Source: Salegentibacter agarivorans
GTDB lineage: Bacteria; Bacteroidota; Bacteroidia; Flavobacteriales; Flavobacteriaceae
Assembly (NCBI RefSeq): GCF_900113135.1
Contig: NZ_FOOH01000002.1
Location: 186,001-250,000, forward strand
DNA: 64,000 bases
Direction of reading: 5' to 3'
Under the pieces are notes generated by a model. The model saw nothing but the letters and a program-made list of their open reading frames with translations, did no database searches and was not told where the DNA came from. The translations under genes were made by a program, and so were the position numbers. Positions 22,595 to 31,516 of the stretch are shown here, piece by piece (the first letter of the stretch is position 1; every line of letters starts with the position of its first letter).

Positions 22595-24781
22595 ATGATT
22601 AAAATTGCACCAAAAAGCCTTATAGACCTCGAATTTCCTGTTGTTTGCCAGCAAATTTCAGATTTATGCATTACAGGACCGGGAAAAGAAAAAGCTTTAA
22701 AACTTCAGCCATATAAAACTGGAAAAAAGACACTCTTCGGACTTCATCAAACAAATGAGTATGTAAGTTCAAAAACCCGGGAAAGCCGCATTCCAAATCA
22801 CGGCTTTGATGCTATTAAAAATGAATTGCGTACTCTGGAAATTGAAGATTCTATCCTGGAAATTGGAAGTTTCAGAAAAATCGCAAGCCTTTCAGAAACT
22901 GTAAATACACACATCAAATTTTTTAGAAAATTCGAGGAGTATTACCCGAGTTTGTTTGAAACAACTTCTGAAGTAGAATATACTACTGAAATTGTAGATA
23001 GCATTGGCGGGGTGATCAACAAATTTGGCGAGTTAAAAGATGATGCCACGCCGCATTTACAACAAATTAGACGATCAATTAACCAGGTAAAAGGTCAAAT
23101 TAACTCCAGTTTCGCAAAAGCGCTTACCACTTATCATTCTTATGGTTATTTAGATGAAATTAGAGAAAGTGTGGTTGAAAACGTCAGGGTTTTAGCCGTT
23201 ACGGCAATGCATCGCCGAAAGGTTAAAGGCGGAATTTTAGGAAATTCGAAAACCGGAAGTATTGTTTATATTCAGCCGGAAGCGACTTACCAGTATACTC
23301 GTGAGCTTAATAATCTTGAGTATGAAGAAAAAGAGGAAATTAAACGTATTTTAAAGGAGCTGACCAATAGAATAAGGCCGTTTAAACCACTTTTAATAGA
23401 TTATCAGAATTTGCTTTGTGAAATAGATGTTATTGCGGCAAAAGCGAAATATGCCGAAATGACCAATGGGTTGCTGCCAAAAATCACAAAAGAGCGCGAA
23501 CTTCAGCTTAAAGATGCTTACCACCCACTACTCTATTTAAGCAATAAGAAAAAAGGCGATAAAACCTATCCGCAAAGTATTGAACTAGCAAAAGACAACA
23601 GAATTATTGTAATCTCCGGGCCTAATGCCGGCGGAAAAAGTATTACCTTAAAGACCGTAGGATTATTACAGTTAATGCTACAAAGTGGAATTTTAGTACC
23701 TGTTCATGAGTATAGCAGGATGTGCTTGTTTGAAAAAATTCTAACCGATATTGGTGATAATCAATCTATAGAAAATCACTTGAGTACCTATAGCTACCGC
23801 CTCAAGAATATGAATTATTTTCTGCGGAAATGTGACGATAAAACCCTCTTCCTTATCGATGAATTTGGAACCGGAAGTGATCCAGAACTCGGTGGTGCTT
23901 TAGCTGAAACTTTTCTCGAAGTTTTTTACGAAAAAGAATCTTTTGGTATTTTAACCACGCATTATGCGAATTTAAAAAAGCTGGCCAACGAAATGCCTAA
24001 TATGAGCAATGCCAATATGCTTTTTGATTCTAAAAGCCTGGAACCAATTTATAAGCTTCAGGTTGGGGAAGCCGGTAGCTCATTTACTTTTGAAGTTGCC
24101 CAAAAAAATGGTATTCCTTATAGTTTGATAAATAGATCCCGAAAAAAAGTTGAAAAAGGAAAAATTAGGTTTGACAGGAGTATTGCAAAACTTCAGCAAG
24201 AACGCTCTAAACTTGAAAAAACTACCAATTCTCTAAAAACTAAGGAACAAAAGGCAGCTCTTGAAAAAGATAAACTGGAGGAAACCAATACCAGGATCCA
24301 GCAAAAGCTGGAAAGCTACCAGGAGTTGTACGACAGCAACCAGCGCCTCATTTATATGGGACAAAAGGTAAATGAGCTGAGTGAAAAATATTTTCAGAAT
24401 AAAAAGAAAAAGGAGCTTATTGGCGAATTCCTCAAGTTTGTAGAAATTGAAAATTCCAAGCGTAAAAAAGAGTCGGCTAAACAGCGAAAAATTCAGAAAG
24501 AAAAGGAGAAAAAAGTTCAGCAGGAAGTTAAAAAGAAGGTTGAAGTAATTAGAAAAAGGAAGAAAGAAGAAAAGGATAAAACTACCGAGAAAGAACGCCA
24601 GGAAGCGAATAAGCCTAAGATTCCGCCTAAAATTGGAGACAGGGTGAGATTAGAAGACAGTCGCTCGGTAGGAACTTTAGATAAAATTGAAAAAGAAAAA
24701 GCAACAGTAAACTACGGAATGTTCACCACACAGGTTGATGTGGAAAAACTGGAACTGGTGCAGGCAATGAAAAAGAAATAA
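22595..24781 (+). CDS. mutS2: MutS2-family ATPase without Smr domain
   Basis: This 728-residue protein shows the MutS2 core: helical lever region (about 1-310), then the ABC-type ATPase with Walker A GPNAGGKS (342-349), TDIGDNQSIENHLSTYS as signature region, Walker B TLFLIDEFGTGSD and switch His in GILTTHYANL. A long Lys/Glu-rich coiled coil (about 520-670) follows, then a small KOW-like strand domain (KIGDRVRLEDSRSVGTLDK). The C-terminal Smr nuclease domain of Bacillus-type MutS2 is absent and the protein ends at VQAMKKK. MutS2 acts against recombination or in ribosome rescue in other bacteria; without Smr any nicking must be done by another protein. It is followed 1 bp later by the DCC protein gene. 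Confidence 0.9.
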   Translation: MIKIAPKSLIDLEFPVVCQQISDLCITGPGKEKALKLQPYKTGKKTLFGLHQTNEYVSSKTRESRIPNHGFDAIKNELRTLEIEDSILEIGSFRKIASLSETVNTHIKFFRKFEEYYPSLFETTSEVEYTTEIVDSIGGVINKFGELKDDATPHLQQIRRSINQVKGQINSSFAKALTTYHSYGYLDEIRESVVENVRVLAVTAMHRRKVKGGILGNSKTGSIVYIQPEATYQYTRELNNLEYEEKEEIKRILKELTNRIRPFKPLLIDYQNLLCEIDVIAAKAKYAEMTNGLLPKITKERELQLKDAYHPLLYLSNKKKGDKTYPQSIELAKDNRIIVISGPNAGGKSITLKTVGLLQLMLQSGILVPVHEYSRMCLFEKILTDIGDNQSIENHLSTYSYRLKNMNYFLRKCDDKTLFLIDEFGTGSDPELGGALAETFLEVFYEKESFGILTTHYANLKKLANEMPNMSNANMLFDSKSLEPIYKLQVGEAGSSFTFEVAQKNGIPYSLINRSRKKVEKGKIRFDRSIAKLQQERSKLEKTTNSLKTKEQKAALEKDKLEETNTRIQQKLESYQELYDSNQRLIYMGQKVNELSEKYFQNKKKKELIGEFLKFVEIENSKRKKESAKQRKIQKEKEKKVQQEVKKKVEVIRKRKKEEKDKTTEKERQEANKPKIPPKIGDRVRLEDSRSVGTLDKIEKEKATVNYGMFTTQVDVEKLELVQAMKKK

Positions 24782-24782
24782 T

Positions 24783-25196
24783 ATGGAAATTCCAAAAGAT
24801 AAAAAAATTGTTCTTTTTGATGGCGTTTGCAACCTCTGTAATAGCGCTGTTACTTTTATAATTGAACACGATAAAAAAGATGTATTTCGATTTGCCTCTT
24901 TACAAAGCGAAATGGGTCGAAAACTGGTTGAAGAACGCGGTATGGATCCAGAAGAATTGGATTCTATTGTTTTAATTGATCCAGGAGTTGCTTATTATCG
25001 AAAATCTACCGCTGCACTGGAAATTTCCAGAGAACTTTCCGGCGGTTATTCTTTGCTGAAAAACTTCCTATTTATTCCCGAAAGTCTGCGGGATGGCATT
25101 TATAATTTTGTGGCTAACAACCGTTATAAATGGTACGGTAAAAAAGAAAGTTGTATGATCCCTACACCAGAATTAAAATCTAAATTCCTGGACTAA
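24783..25196 (+). CDS. Thiol-disulfide oxidoreductase of the DCC family (DUF393)
   Basis: This 137-residue protein has the family's name motif in VLFDGVCNLCNSAVTFIIEHD (DxxCxLC, residues about 12-30) and FRFASLQSEMG. Members are thioredoxin-like proteins with a CxxC redox centre; substrates are mostly unknown. It lies 1 bp after mutS2 and its stop overlaps the stop of the convergent symporter gene by 4 bp. Confidence 0.9.
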   Translation: MEIPKDKKIVLFDGVCNLCNSAVTFIIEHDKKDVFRFASLQSEMGRKLVEERGMDPEELDSIVLIDPGVAYYRKSTAALEISRELSGGYSLLKNFLFIPESLRDGIYNFVANNRYKWYGKKESCMIPTPELKSKFLD

Positions 25197-26539
25197 GCTT
25201 TCTCTTTTTTCTCCAGTCCGGTTTCATCAACATCACTGTCAGGGTGGTAATCATCATTCCATTCTTTTACATTGGGTGGCCCCATCTTGTCTACAGATTT
25301 TGCAACCATTAGTGAAACTGCGGCGTCACCGGTAACATTTACCATAGTTCTACACATATCTAAAGGTCTGTCTACCGCAAAAATAAGGGCTAAACCGGCT
25401 TCTGGAATACCGGCCTGGGCCAGTACAATAACGAGCATCACCATTCCCGCACCTGGCACAGCAGCAGAGCCAATAGAGGCTAAAGTAGCAGTGGCGATAA
25501 TTCCCAGTTGGGTACCAATACTAAGGTCCATTCCAAAGGCCTGGGCAATAAAAACTGCAGCGACGGCCTGGTAAAGGCTGGTCCCATCCATATTAATAGT
25601 GGCTCCAATTGGCAGTACAAAACTGGAAACCTCCCGGCTCACGCCCATATGTTCCTCTACCCTCTCCATAGTAACGGGTAAAGTAGCAGCGCTGGAACTT
25701 GTTGAAAATGCCAGTAATTGTGCCGGAGCAATTCCGTTTACAAAAAAAGAAGGTTTATTTTTAGTTACACCCCAAACCAAAAGAATATAAAATCCTATCA
25801 TTAAGGCAAGACCAATTAAAACGGTTACTCCGTACATGGCAAGTGCTGCAAAAAGATCGGTGCTGGGAGATTCTACCACCAGGGCGGCAAGAAGTGCAAA
25901 TACACCATATGGCGCCGTAAGCATAATTAAATCGATCATTTTTAGGATCACTTCATTGAATCCGTCAAAGAAATCTTTTACCGGTTTTGCCGTTTTTTCG
26001 GGAATAAGAATGAGTCCAATTCCAAAGAAAATGGCGAAGAAAATTACCTGAAGCATATTGGCATTATCTCCTGCAGCTGCAAAAATATTTTCTGGAACTA
26101 TATCTTCTAAAGCCTGTAAAGGCCCAGATTCCCTTTGTTTATCCGCATTGGCTTTAATCCCAGATGCGTCTCCCTCATAACTTGCAATAAGATCTTGCTG
26201 GGTTTCTGCGGTAATTGCGTTCCCAGGTTTTATAAGGTTAACCATTCCTAGCCCTATGCTTACCGCTACAATAGTGGTGAAAATATAGATCCCTATGGTA
26301 CGCGCTCCCATTTTTGAAAGCTTCGAAATATCTTTAAGGTCGGAAATTCCTTTTACCAAAGATGCCAAAATAAGCGGCACTGCAATAAGTTTCAAGGCAT
26401 TGATAAAAATGTTCCCAAAAGGTTTTATCCAATCTGCAATAAATTCTGATCCCCAGCTAAAATTTGTAAGAATTAAGGCAAAAATAACCCCGGCAGCCAT
26501 TCCAAGTAAAATCTGCCAGTGCAGTGCAAGTTTTTTCAT
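25193..26539 (-). CDS. Dicarboxylate/amino acid:cation symporter (DAACS family)
   Basis: This 448-residue inner-membrane transporter has about eight membrane segments and the glutamate-transporter-type core: the serine-rich hairpin loop LLAFSTSSSAATLPVTMERVEEHMG, the NMDGTSLY motif (INMDGTSLYQ) for sodium and substrate, and FAVDRPLDMCRTMVNVTGDAAVSLMVAK in the last transmembrane region. It imports C4-dicarboxylates, glutamate or aspartate with Na+ or H+. The C-terminal tail is acidic and cytoplasmic (DDYHPDSDVDETGLEKKEKA). It is 28 bp after aroC, perhaps on one transcript. Confidence 0.93.
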   Translation of the reverse strand: MKKLALHWQILLGMAAGVIFALILTNFSWGSEFIADWIKPFGNIFINALKLIAVPLILASLVKGISDLKDISKLSKMGARTIGIYIFTTIVAVSIGLGMVNLIKPGNAITAETQQDLIASYEGDASGIKANADKQRESGPLQALEDIVPENIFAAAGDNANMLQVIFFAIFFGIGLILIPEKTAKPVKDFFDGFNEVILKMIDLIMLTAPYGVFALLAALVVESPSTDLFAALAMYGVTVLIGLALMIGFYILLVWGVTKNKPSFFVNGIAPAQLLAFSTSSSAATLPVTMERVEEHMGVSREVSSFVLPIGATINMDGTSLYQAVAAVFIAQAFGMDLSIGTQLGIIATATLASIGSAAVPGAGMVMLVIVLAQAGIPEAGLALIFAVDRPLDMCRTMVNVTGDAAVSLMVAKSVDKMGPPNVKEWNDDYHPDSDVDETGLEKKEKA

Positions 26540-26567
26540 GCTAAGTAAATTTCAGGATTTAAATCAA

Positions 26568-27632
26568 TTAAATTTTTGAACTTTTATTCTGAAGTAAATA
26601 ATCGGCGATTACCAGGGCGGCCATTGCCTCAACTATTGGGACAGCACGAGGTACTACACAAGGATCGTGTCTTCCCTTTCCCTGCATTTCAACATTTTCG
26701 CCCTGTTTATTTATGGTTTCCTGTTTTTGCATAATTGTAGCCACAGGTTTAAAAGCTACATTAAAATAAATATCCATTCCGTTAGAAATACCACCCTGTA
26801 TGCCACCGCTTAAATTGGTTTTAGTGGAGCCGTCTTCATTAAAAAGGTCATTATGTTCGCTACCTTTCATTTTAGTTCCTTCAAACCCACTACCGTATTC
26901 AAAACCTTTTACGGCATTTATAGAAAGCATAGCTTTTCCCAATTCGGCGTGAAGTTTATCAAAAACCGGTTCTCCAAGGCCTTTTGGCATATTTCTAATT
27001 ACACATTGCACGGTTCCACCCACGGTATCCCCTTCTTTTCTAATTTGCTTGATGTAATCTTCCATTTTTTCTGCGGAAGCTGGATCTGGACAACGTACAG
27101 CGTTAGTTTCAATTAAACTAAAGTCAAGTTCTTTGATATTTTTATCCAGTTCAATTTTTCCAACCGAAGCTGTATAGGCATTAAACTGAATATCCTTTAA
27201 AAACTGCTTTGCGACCGCACCGGCTACTACCCTACAGGCAGTTTCACGGGCAGAAGATCTTCCGCCGCCGCGATAATCGCGCACGCCATATTTTTCATCG
27301 TACGTATAATCGGCGTGGCTGGGACGATACGTGTCTTTTATATGTGAATAATCTTTAGATTTCTGGTTGGCATTTTTAATTACAAACCCAATAGGAGTTC
27401 CAGTAGTTTCTCCTTCAAAAGTTCCCGAATAAAATTCTACGGTATCAGGTTCCTTTCGTTGAGTAACAATCGCCGATTGACCGGGTTTTCTACGGTTGAG
27501 TTCAGTTTGAATTTTTTCAAGATCCAACTTTATTCCGGCCGGGCAACCGTCTATAATTCCTCCAATGGCCTGCCCGTGGGATTCTCCAAAAGTGGTTAGT
27601 TTAAAAAGTTTTCCGAAGGAATTTCCTGCCAT
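26568..27632 (-). CDS. aroC: Chorismate synthase
   Basis: This 354-residue enzyme converts 5-enolpyruvylshikimate-3-phosphate to chorismate using reduced FMN, the last shikimate pathway step. Visible signatures are [20 protein letters not shown] at the N-terminus, [38 protein letters not shown], and the C-terminal [21 protein letters not shown] chose the ATG at 27632 (MAGNSFG); a TTG six codons upstream is not needed. It is encoded before the symporter gene on the same strand. Confidence 0.96.
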   Translation of the reverse strand: MAGNSFGKLFKLTTFGESHGQAIGGIIDGCPAGIKLDLEKIQTELNRRKPGQSAIVTQRKEPDTVEFYSGTFEGETTGTPIGFVIKNANQKSKDYSHIKDTYRPSHADYTYDEKYGVRDYRGGGRSSARETACRVVAGAVAKQFLKDIQFNAYTASVGKIELDKNIKELDFSLIETNAVRCPDPASAEKMEDYIKQIRKEGDTVGGTVQCVIRNMPKGLGEPVFDKLHAELGKAMLSINAVKGFEYGSGFEGTKMKGSEHNDLFNEDGSTKTNLSGGIQGGISNGMDIYFNVAFKPVATIMQKQETINKQGENVEMQGKGRHDPCVVPRAVPIVEAMAALVIADYLLQNKSSKI

Positions 27633-27767
27633 TTTATTGATTTTGAACAAATGTAATTTTTTCAGTCAATATTTGAAAATGTAAGTTGATTTAATATTCC
27701 GTTAACAAATGGAAATGAATTTAATGATTTGATAAATATTCAATAAGGCAGATTAATGGTTTAAATT

Positions 27768-28604
27768 TTGTCAATTTCTGTTATTTGTAATGAAAAGAAT
27801 TTCAAGCATTTGACAAGTAAGAGAAAGCCGGAAATAGTTGTTATTTCAGATATTCATTTAGGCACATTTGGCGCTCACGCTAAAGAACTTCTTGAATATT
27901 TGGAGAGTATTCAGCCCAAAAAACTGGTGTTAAATGGAGATATTATTGATATTTGGCAGTTTAGAAAAAGTTATTTCCCAAAATCTCATCTTGAAGTTAT
28001 TAAAAAGATCATTGATCTTAGTACCACTGGAACCGAGGTAATTTATATTACCGGAAACCACGATGAATTCCTTAGAAAATTTAGCGATACTCAACTTGGT
28101 GATTTAACAATTACCAATAAATTAGTGCTAGAGCTGGATGGCAAAAAAGCCTGGTTCTTTCACGGAGATGTATTTGATGTTGGAATTCACAAAGCGAAGT
28201 GGATCGCTAAATTGGGCGGTTGGGGTTACGATGTGCTGATTCTCATTAATCGTCTACTCAACCAAATACTTGTTAAAATGAGAAGAAACAAATATTCGCT
28301 TTCTAAAAAGATAAAAAACAGTGTAAAAAATGCCGGGAAATTTATCTCGGCATTTGAAAAAACCGTTTCAGATCTTGCCATAGAAAATGGCTATAAATAT
28401 GTGATTTGCGGCCATATTCACCAGCCCAAAATCGTAAGAAAAACCAATAAAAAAGGTACGTGTTTATATTTAAATTCTGGAGATTGGGTAGAAAACCTGA
28501 GCGCACTGGAGTATGAAGATAAAAAGTGGAACATCACTTATTACCATCAACTTCAAAAACAACCTGAAAAAGGCCTGCTCGCAGCAATAACCGTAATAAA
28601 ATAA
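27768..28604 (+). CDS. Metallophosphoesterase, LpxH-like (UDP-2,3-diacylglucosamine diphosphatase family)
   Basis: This enzyme of about 264-278 residues has the calcineurin-like metal motifs: DIHLG, NGDIIDIWQ, ITGNHDEF, FFHGDVFD and CGHIHQPK. The overall pattern matches LpxH-type UDP-2,3-diacylglucosamine hydrolases used in lipid A synthesis, with the longer mid-region seen in Bacteroidota homologues (NRLLNQILVKMRRNKYSLSKKIK). There is no ATG between the preceding in-frame stop (27762) and the catalytic core, so a TTG start is required, either at 27768 or, giving a more usual N-terminus just before RKPEIVVISDIHLG, at 27810. The true substrate could also be another phosphodiester. Confidence 0.85.
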   Translation: MSISVICNEKNFKHLTSKRKPEIVVISDIHLGTFGAHAKELLEYLESIQPKKLVLNGDIIDIWQFRKSYFPKSHLEVIKKIIDLSTTGTEVIYITGNHDEFLRKFSDTQLGDLTITNKLVLELDGKKAWFFHGDVFDVGIHKAKWIAKLGGWGYDVLILINRLLNQILVKMRRNKYSLSKKIKNSVKNAGKFISAFEKTVSDLAIENGYKYVICGHIHQPKIVRKTNKKGTCLYLNSGDWVENLSALEYEDKKWNITYYHQLQKQPEKGLLAAITVIK

Positions 28605-28607
28605 AGA

Positions 28608-28826
28608 TTAGTCTGGCAATTCTTCAGCATAAAAACCTTTTTCAGCAATTAGATTAATAATAGCCTCCCTACAAATTTCATTATTAAAAGATTCAATTCT
28701 CAGGATATTATCACAATCTTCTAAATCAAAATTCGCTATATAATTGCTGAAATTTAAGTGAATAGAATCCACAAATTCTTCTGCCAGGGCTGTATCTGTA
28801 ATATTGGTTTTAAATACTCTAACCAT
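28608..28826 (-). CDS. Small conserved-type protein, HMA-like fold without metal cysteines
   Basis: This 72-residue acidic protein begins MVRVFKTNITD and reads as a beta-alpha-beta pattern ending in AEKGFYAEELPD, reminiscent of a heavy-metal-associated ferredoxin-like fold. It lacks the CxxC pair (two lone Cys: LEDCDNIL and NEICREAI), so copper transfer of the usual kind is not supported. Function unknown. Convergent with the phosphoesterase gene, 3 bp apart. Confidence 0.6.
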   Translation of the reverse strand: MVRVFKTNITDTALAEEFVDSIHLNFSNYIANFDLEDCDNILRIESFNNEICREAIINLIAEKGFYAEELPD

Positions 28827-28948
28827 TTTTGTTCATTTTTTGGTTAAGGATTTTTTTAACAAATTTATTTTAAGTTTCCAGTTAGTAGCAGTCTCCTTAA
28901 TAAGTTACAGAACCTAAGGTTAATTTATAGTTAACAAATTAAGTAGTT

Positions 28949-29548
28949 CTATTCTGGAAAATCCTCTGAAGATTTTATCTCTTCAATCTGTAACGTATGC
29001 CTACCGGTATGGCCGGCGATAAATAGCATAGATTGATAGGCATCTACTGCGCCAAAAGGGGAATCACTAATATGATTTCTGAAAGTTTCTACCGGCGTTT
29101 TCTCTATAAAATCCAGGATTATTTGCCGCTGTTCATTAAAAGCTGCCATAGCTGTTTCAGGATTGTTGTACTGCCCATCGCCCGTTAGTTCATCGGTGGC
29201 CTGGGCTTTTTTACTTCTGTCTTTTATTCCTTTAATTAAATCTTCGTCTTTAAATTTCACTTCTCCTTTTAGTTCCGGATTTTCGGCTTTTTTTAGCTCG
29301 CTTTTAGCCATTTCAAACAGCATTTTTTCAGTTAAAATAATGTGTTCTATACATTGACTAATTGACCATTCATTTTCAGAAGGTTTAAAATGCATTTGCT
29401 CTTCTGAAAGTCCGGAGATTTCGTCTTGCAGGTTCACTGTAGTTTCTTCAAAATAATTTAAAAGAAACTCATTGTTGTTTGTATTTTGCTGTGCTGTAAT
29501 TGGCAAAGCTGCTATTAAAAACAAGATGCCTAAAATTGAATTTTTCAT
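28949..29548 (-). CDS. Exported DinB-family protein
   Basis: This 199-residue protein has a signal peptide (MKNSILGILFLIAALPITAQ) and a DinB-like four-helix bundle. Metal-ligand-type histidines are in SISQCIEHIILTEK (helix 2) and in the C-terminal GHTGRHTLQIEEI (two His), giving the usual three-His site. DinB/YfiT proteins are metal-dependent, some acting as thiol transferases with bacillithiol; most are cytoplasmic, whereas this one should be periplasmic. A bacillithiol glycosyltransferase (BshA) is encoded about 9 kb away, but no link is shown. It is the last gene of the small-protein block on this strand. Confidence 0.8.
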   Translation of the reverse strand: MKNSILGILFLIAALPITAQQNTNNNEFLLNYFEETTVNLQDEISGLSEEQMHFKPSENEWSISQCIEHIILTEKMLFEMAKSELKKAENPELKGEVKFKDEDLIKGIKDRSKKAQATDELTGDGQYNNPETAMAAFNEQRQIILDFIEKTPVETFRNHISDSPFGAVDAYQSMLFIAGHTGRHTLQIEEIKSSEDFPE

Positions 29549-29587
29549 AATTGAATTTTATATTGATTGTTTTTGATGGTATAAATT

Positions 29588-30022
29588 TTATTTTTCTATT
29601 GGATAATTCAGATTCCATTTGATTCCGAATTTATCTGTAAAACTCGCAAAAAGATCACCCCAGAACATTTCTTCCAGCGGCATTTCTATATCTCCGCCAG
29701 CCGTAAGTTCTTTGAAAAGTCGGCGGGTTTCTTCTTCACTTTCGGGAGTTACCGAAATATAATTATTGCTACCAAAAACAGCTTTCTGCCCAAATGCTTC
29801 AATACAATCAGATCCCATTAAAACGCTGTCACCAAATGGTAAAGAAACATGCAGAATTTGATTTTCGTATTCCTTCGGAATTTTATCTGCACCTTCTTCT
29901 CCCGGAGGCATATCCGTAAAACGCATCAACTGTGAGAAATCACTTTTAAACACCGATTTATAGAAGTTAAAAGCTTCTTCGGTATTGCCGTTAAAATTCA
30001 AATAAGGATTTAGTGTTGCCAT
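29588..30022 (-). CDS. VOC-superfamily protein, PhnB-like
   Basis: This 144-residue protein matches the PhnB/3-demethylubiquinone methyltransferase-like branch of the vicinal oxygen chelate superfamily: LNPYLNFNGNTEEAFNFYKSVF at the N-terminus, LMGSDCIEAFG in the middle and the closing WGDLFASFTDKFGIKWNLNY. Function of the branch is uncertain. It is 39 bp before the DinB gene and separated from the SRPBCC gene by a short gap containing a palindromic repeat. Confidence 0.88.
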   Translation of the reverse strand: MATLNPYLNFNGNTEEAFNFYKSVFKSDFSQLMRFTDMPPGEEGADKIPKEYENQILHVSLPFGDSVLMGSDCIEAFGQKAVFGSNNYISVTPESEEETRRLFKELTAGGDIEMPLEEMFWGDLFASFTDKFGIKWNLNYPIEK

Positions 30023-30070
30023 TGTTTTGTAGTTTAAATGATTGTAGTTTATTTTTATAATAATTCAAAT

Positions 30071-30100
30071 GAGACCCTGAAACAAGTTCAGGGTGACAAA
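30071..30100. repeat. Short palindromic intergenic element (REP-like)
   Basis: ACCCTGAA (30074-30081) and TTCAGGGT (30087-30094) form a perfect 8-bp stem around ACAAG, flanked by GAG and GACAAA. Very similar palindromes occur as dispersed intergenic repeats in Flavobacteriia as far as I recall. It lies between the PhnB-like and SRPBCC genes and has no T-tract, so it is not a standard terminator. Confidence 0.6.
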
Positions 30101-30120
30101 GATTTCTAAGCCTGGTAATT

Positions 30121-30984
30121 TCATTTTAAATTTTCCGCATACTTTTTAAAATTATTCAAAATGGCCTGCCAGCCTTCTTGCTGCATTTGGCGACTGTTTT
30201 GGTTTTCGGCTTCAAAGCTTTCCTCTATAAGAGTATTGTTATCTTTTTCATTAAAATTTACACTGACTTTCCTCCCATCAGAAAGTTTAAAGCTAAGAGA
30301 TTTGTTAGGTTTTACTTCGCTATAAATACCTTCAAAATCAAAGCCAGTACTACCGTCTTTTGCTTCCATACGGTAAGATATTTTGCCGCCTTTTTTTAAA
30401 TTATTTTTAGCTGAAGTTGTATGCCAGTCATCTGAAGCCGCATTCCAGTTTTCAATATGTTCCGGTGTGTTCCATACCTCCCAAACCTTTTCAACAGGAG
30501 CATTAACTATAGCAGAAATTGTTATCGGGTTTTTCATCTGGCTATCGTTTTCAGCTATTTCTTTTAATTTCTCCAATGCTTTGGGCCAGGTTTTTAAAAA
30601 ATAATCCTTGTATTCAGCTTTTAAATCCATAGTTACGGTGAGAATGGTCTTTCCGTTTTTATCTTCTAACCGGTAATTTTCCATCAGCCCGGCCCAGGAT
30701 TTTACTTTTTCACTTTCATAATCTTCGTTGCCGTTTTTATCAACCATCCCAATATGCTTAAAATTCATAATTTCGGGATCTTTACGTTTATAGATTAATG
30801 CCACCATACCTTCTCCATCGGCATTTAAGAAATATACTTTACTGCCTTCCTCCCAGTCAGATTTTGCCCGGGAGCCTTCGCTAAACGGCGCGGTCCACTT
30901 TGAGTAGGTTTCATCGCTCCATAATGCCTCCCAAACCTTTTCTCTAGAAGCATTAATTGTGCTTGTAAATTCTTTTCGTTCCAT
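30121..30984 (-). CDS. Tandem SRPBCC (AHSA1/START-like) domain protein
   Basis: This 287-residue protein contains two consecutive SRPBCC domains. The first (about 1-145) begins TSTINASREKVWEALWSDETYSKWTAPF and the second (about 152-287) begins ISAIVNAPVEKVWEVWNTPEHIENWNAAS; both end in the typical amphipathic helix (TWPKALEKLKEIAEN and GWQAILNNFKKYAENLK). AHSA1-like domains form a hydrophobic ligand cavity or bind protein partners. The duplication in one chain is not the usual single-domain state but such fusions are known. Ligand unknown. It belongs to the minus-strand block opposite the GlxA-type regulator. Confidence 0.88.
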   Translation of the reverse strand: MERKEFTSTINASREKVWEALWSDETYSKWTAPFSEGSRAKSDWEEGSKVYFLNADGEGMVALIYKRKDPEIMNFKHIGMVDKNGNEDYESEKVKSWAGLMENYRLEDKNGKTILTVTMDLKAEYKDYFLKTWPKALEKLKEIAENDSQMKNPITISAIVNAPVEKVWEVWNTPEHIENWNAASDDWHTTSAKNNLKKGGKISYRMEAKDGSTGFDFEGIYSEVKPNKSLSFKLSDGRKVSVNFNEKDNNTLIEESFEAENQNSRQMQQEGWQAILNNFKKYAENLK

Positions 30985-31070
30985 AATTTTATTTTTTATT
31001 ATTAAGCTAATAGTTCCGTTGAATTATAGAATTAGTTTTTTAAGCTTTTAAATCATTAAAAGTCTTCCAT

Positions 31071-31457
31071 TTAAAATACATTGAACTTATGACCGTCTGG
31101 ATCAGAAAACACAAAACCGTAATATCCTTCCCCAAATTCATGAGGTTTGGAAACAATGGTGCCCCCTGCATTTTTAACTTCTATTTCCCACTGGTTTACT
31201 TCCTCAGTGCTTGAAGCTGCCAGGGTGAATAAAATTTCATTTCCCTTCTTTAAATTAGCTAATTCACCATTTAATGCGGTCTTAAGTTTACTTTTTATAA
31301 AAAAGTGAATCACAAAATTATTATCTCCCACCATGAAACTCGTAAGCTCTTTTGAGGGGCGGGAATTATTGGATTTAAAACCTAATTTGGTATAAAAACT
31401 TGTTGTTCGCTCTAAATCTTTTACAGCTAAATTTGCCCATATTTGCTTTGTCTTCAT
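31071..31457 (-). CDS. VOC-family protein (glyoxalase/bleomycin-resistance-like)
   Basis: This 128-residue protein has the VOC pattern WANLAVKDLERTTSFYTKLGF at the N-terminus and FVFSDPDGHKFNVF at the C-terminus. The final Asp-Pro-Asp-Gly-His turn is typical of the family. It may bind a divalent metal and a small organic molecule, but the reaction cannot be named. It is one of four VOC-type genes in this block, 60 bp from the tandem PhnB gene. Confidence 0.88.
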   Translation of the reverse strand: MKTKQIWANLAVKDLERTTSFYTKLGFKSNNSRPSKELTSFMVGDNNFVIHFFIKSKLKTALNGELANLKKGNEILFTLAASSTEEVNQWEIEVKNAGGTIVSKPHEFGEGYYGFVFSDPDGHKFNVF

Positions 31458-31516
31458 AAGCTTTAGATTTAAGTTTTGACTCGATAATGGAGATTTAAAT
31501 ACTTTGAGGTAGTTTA

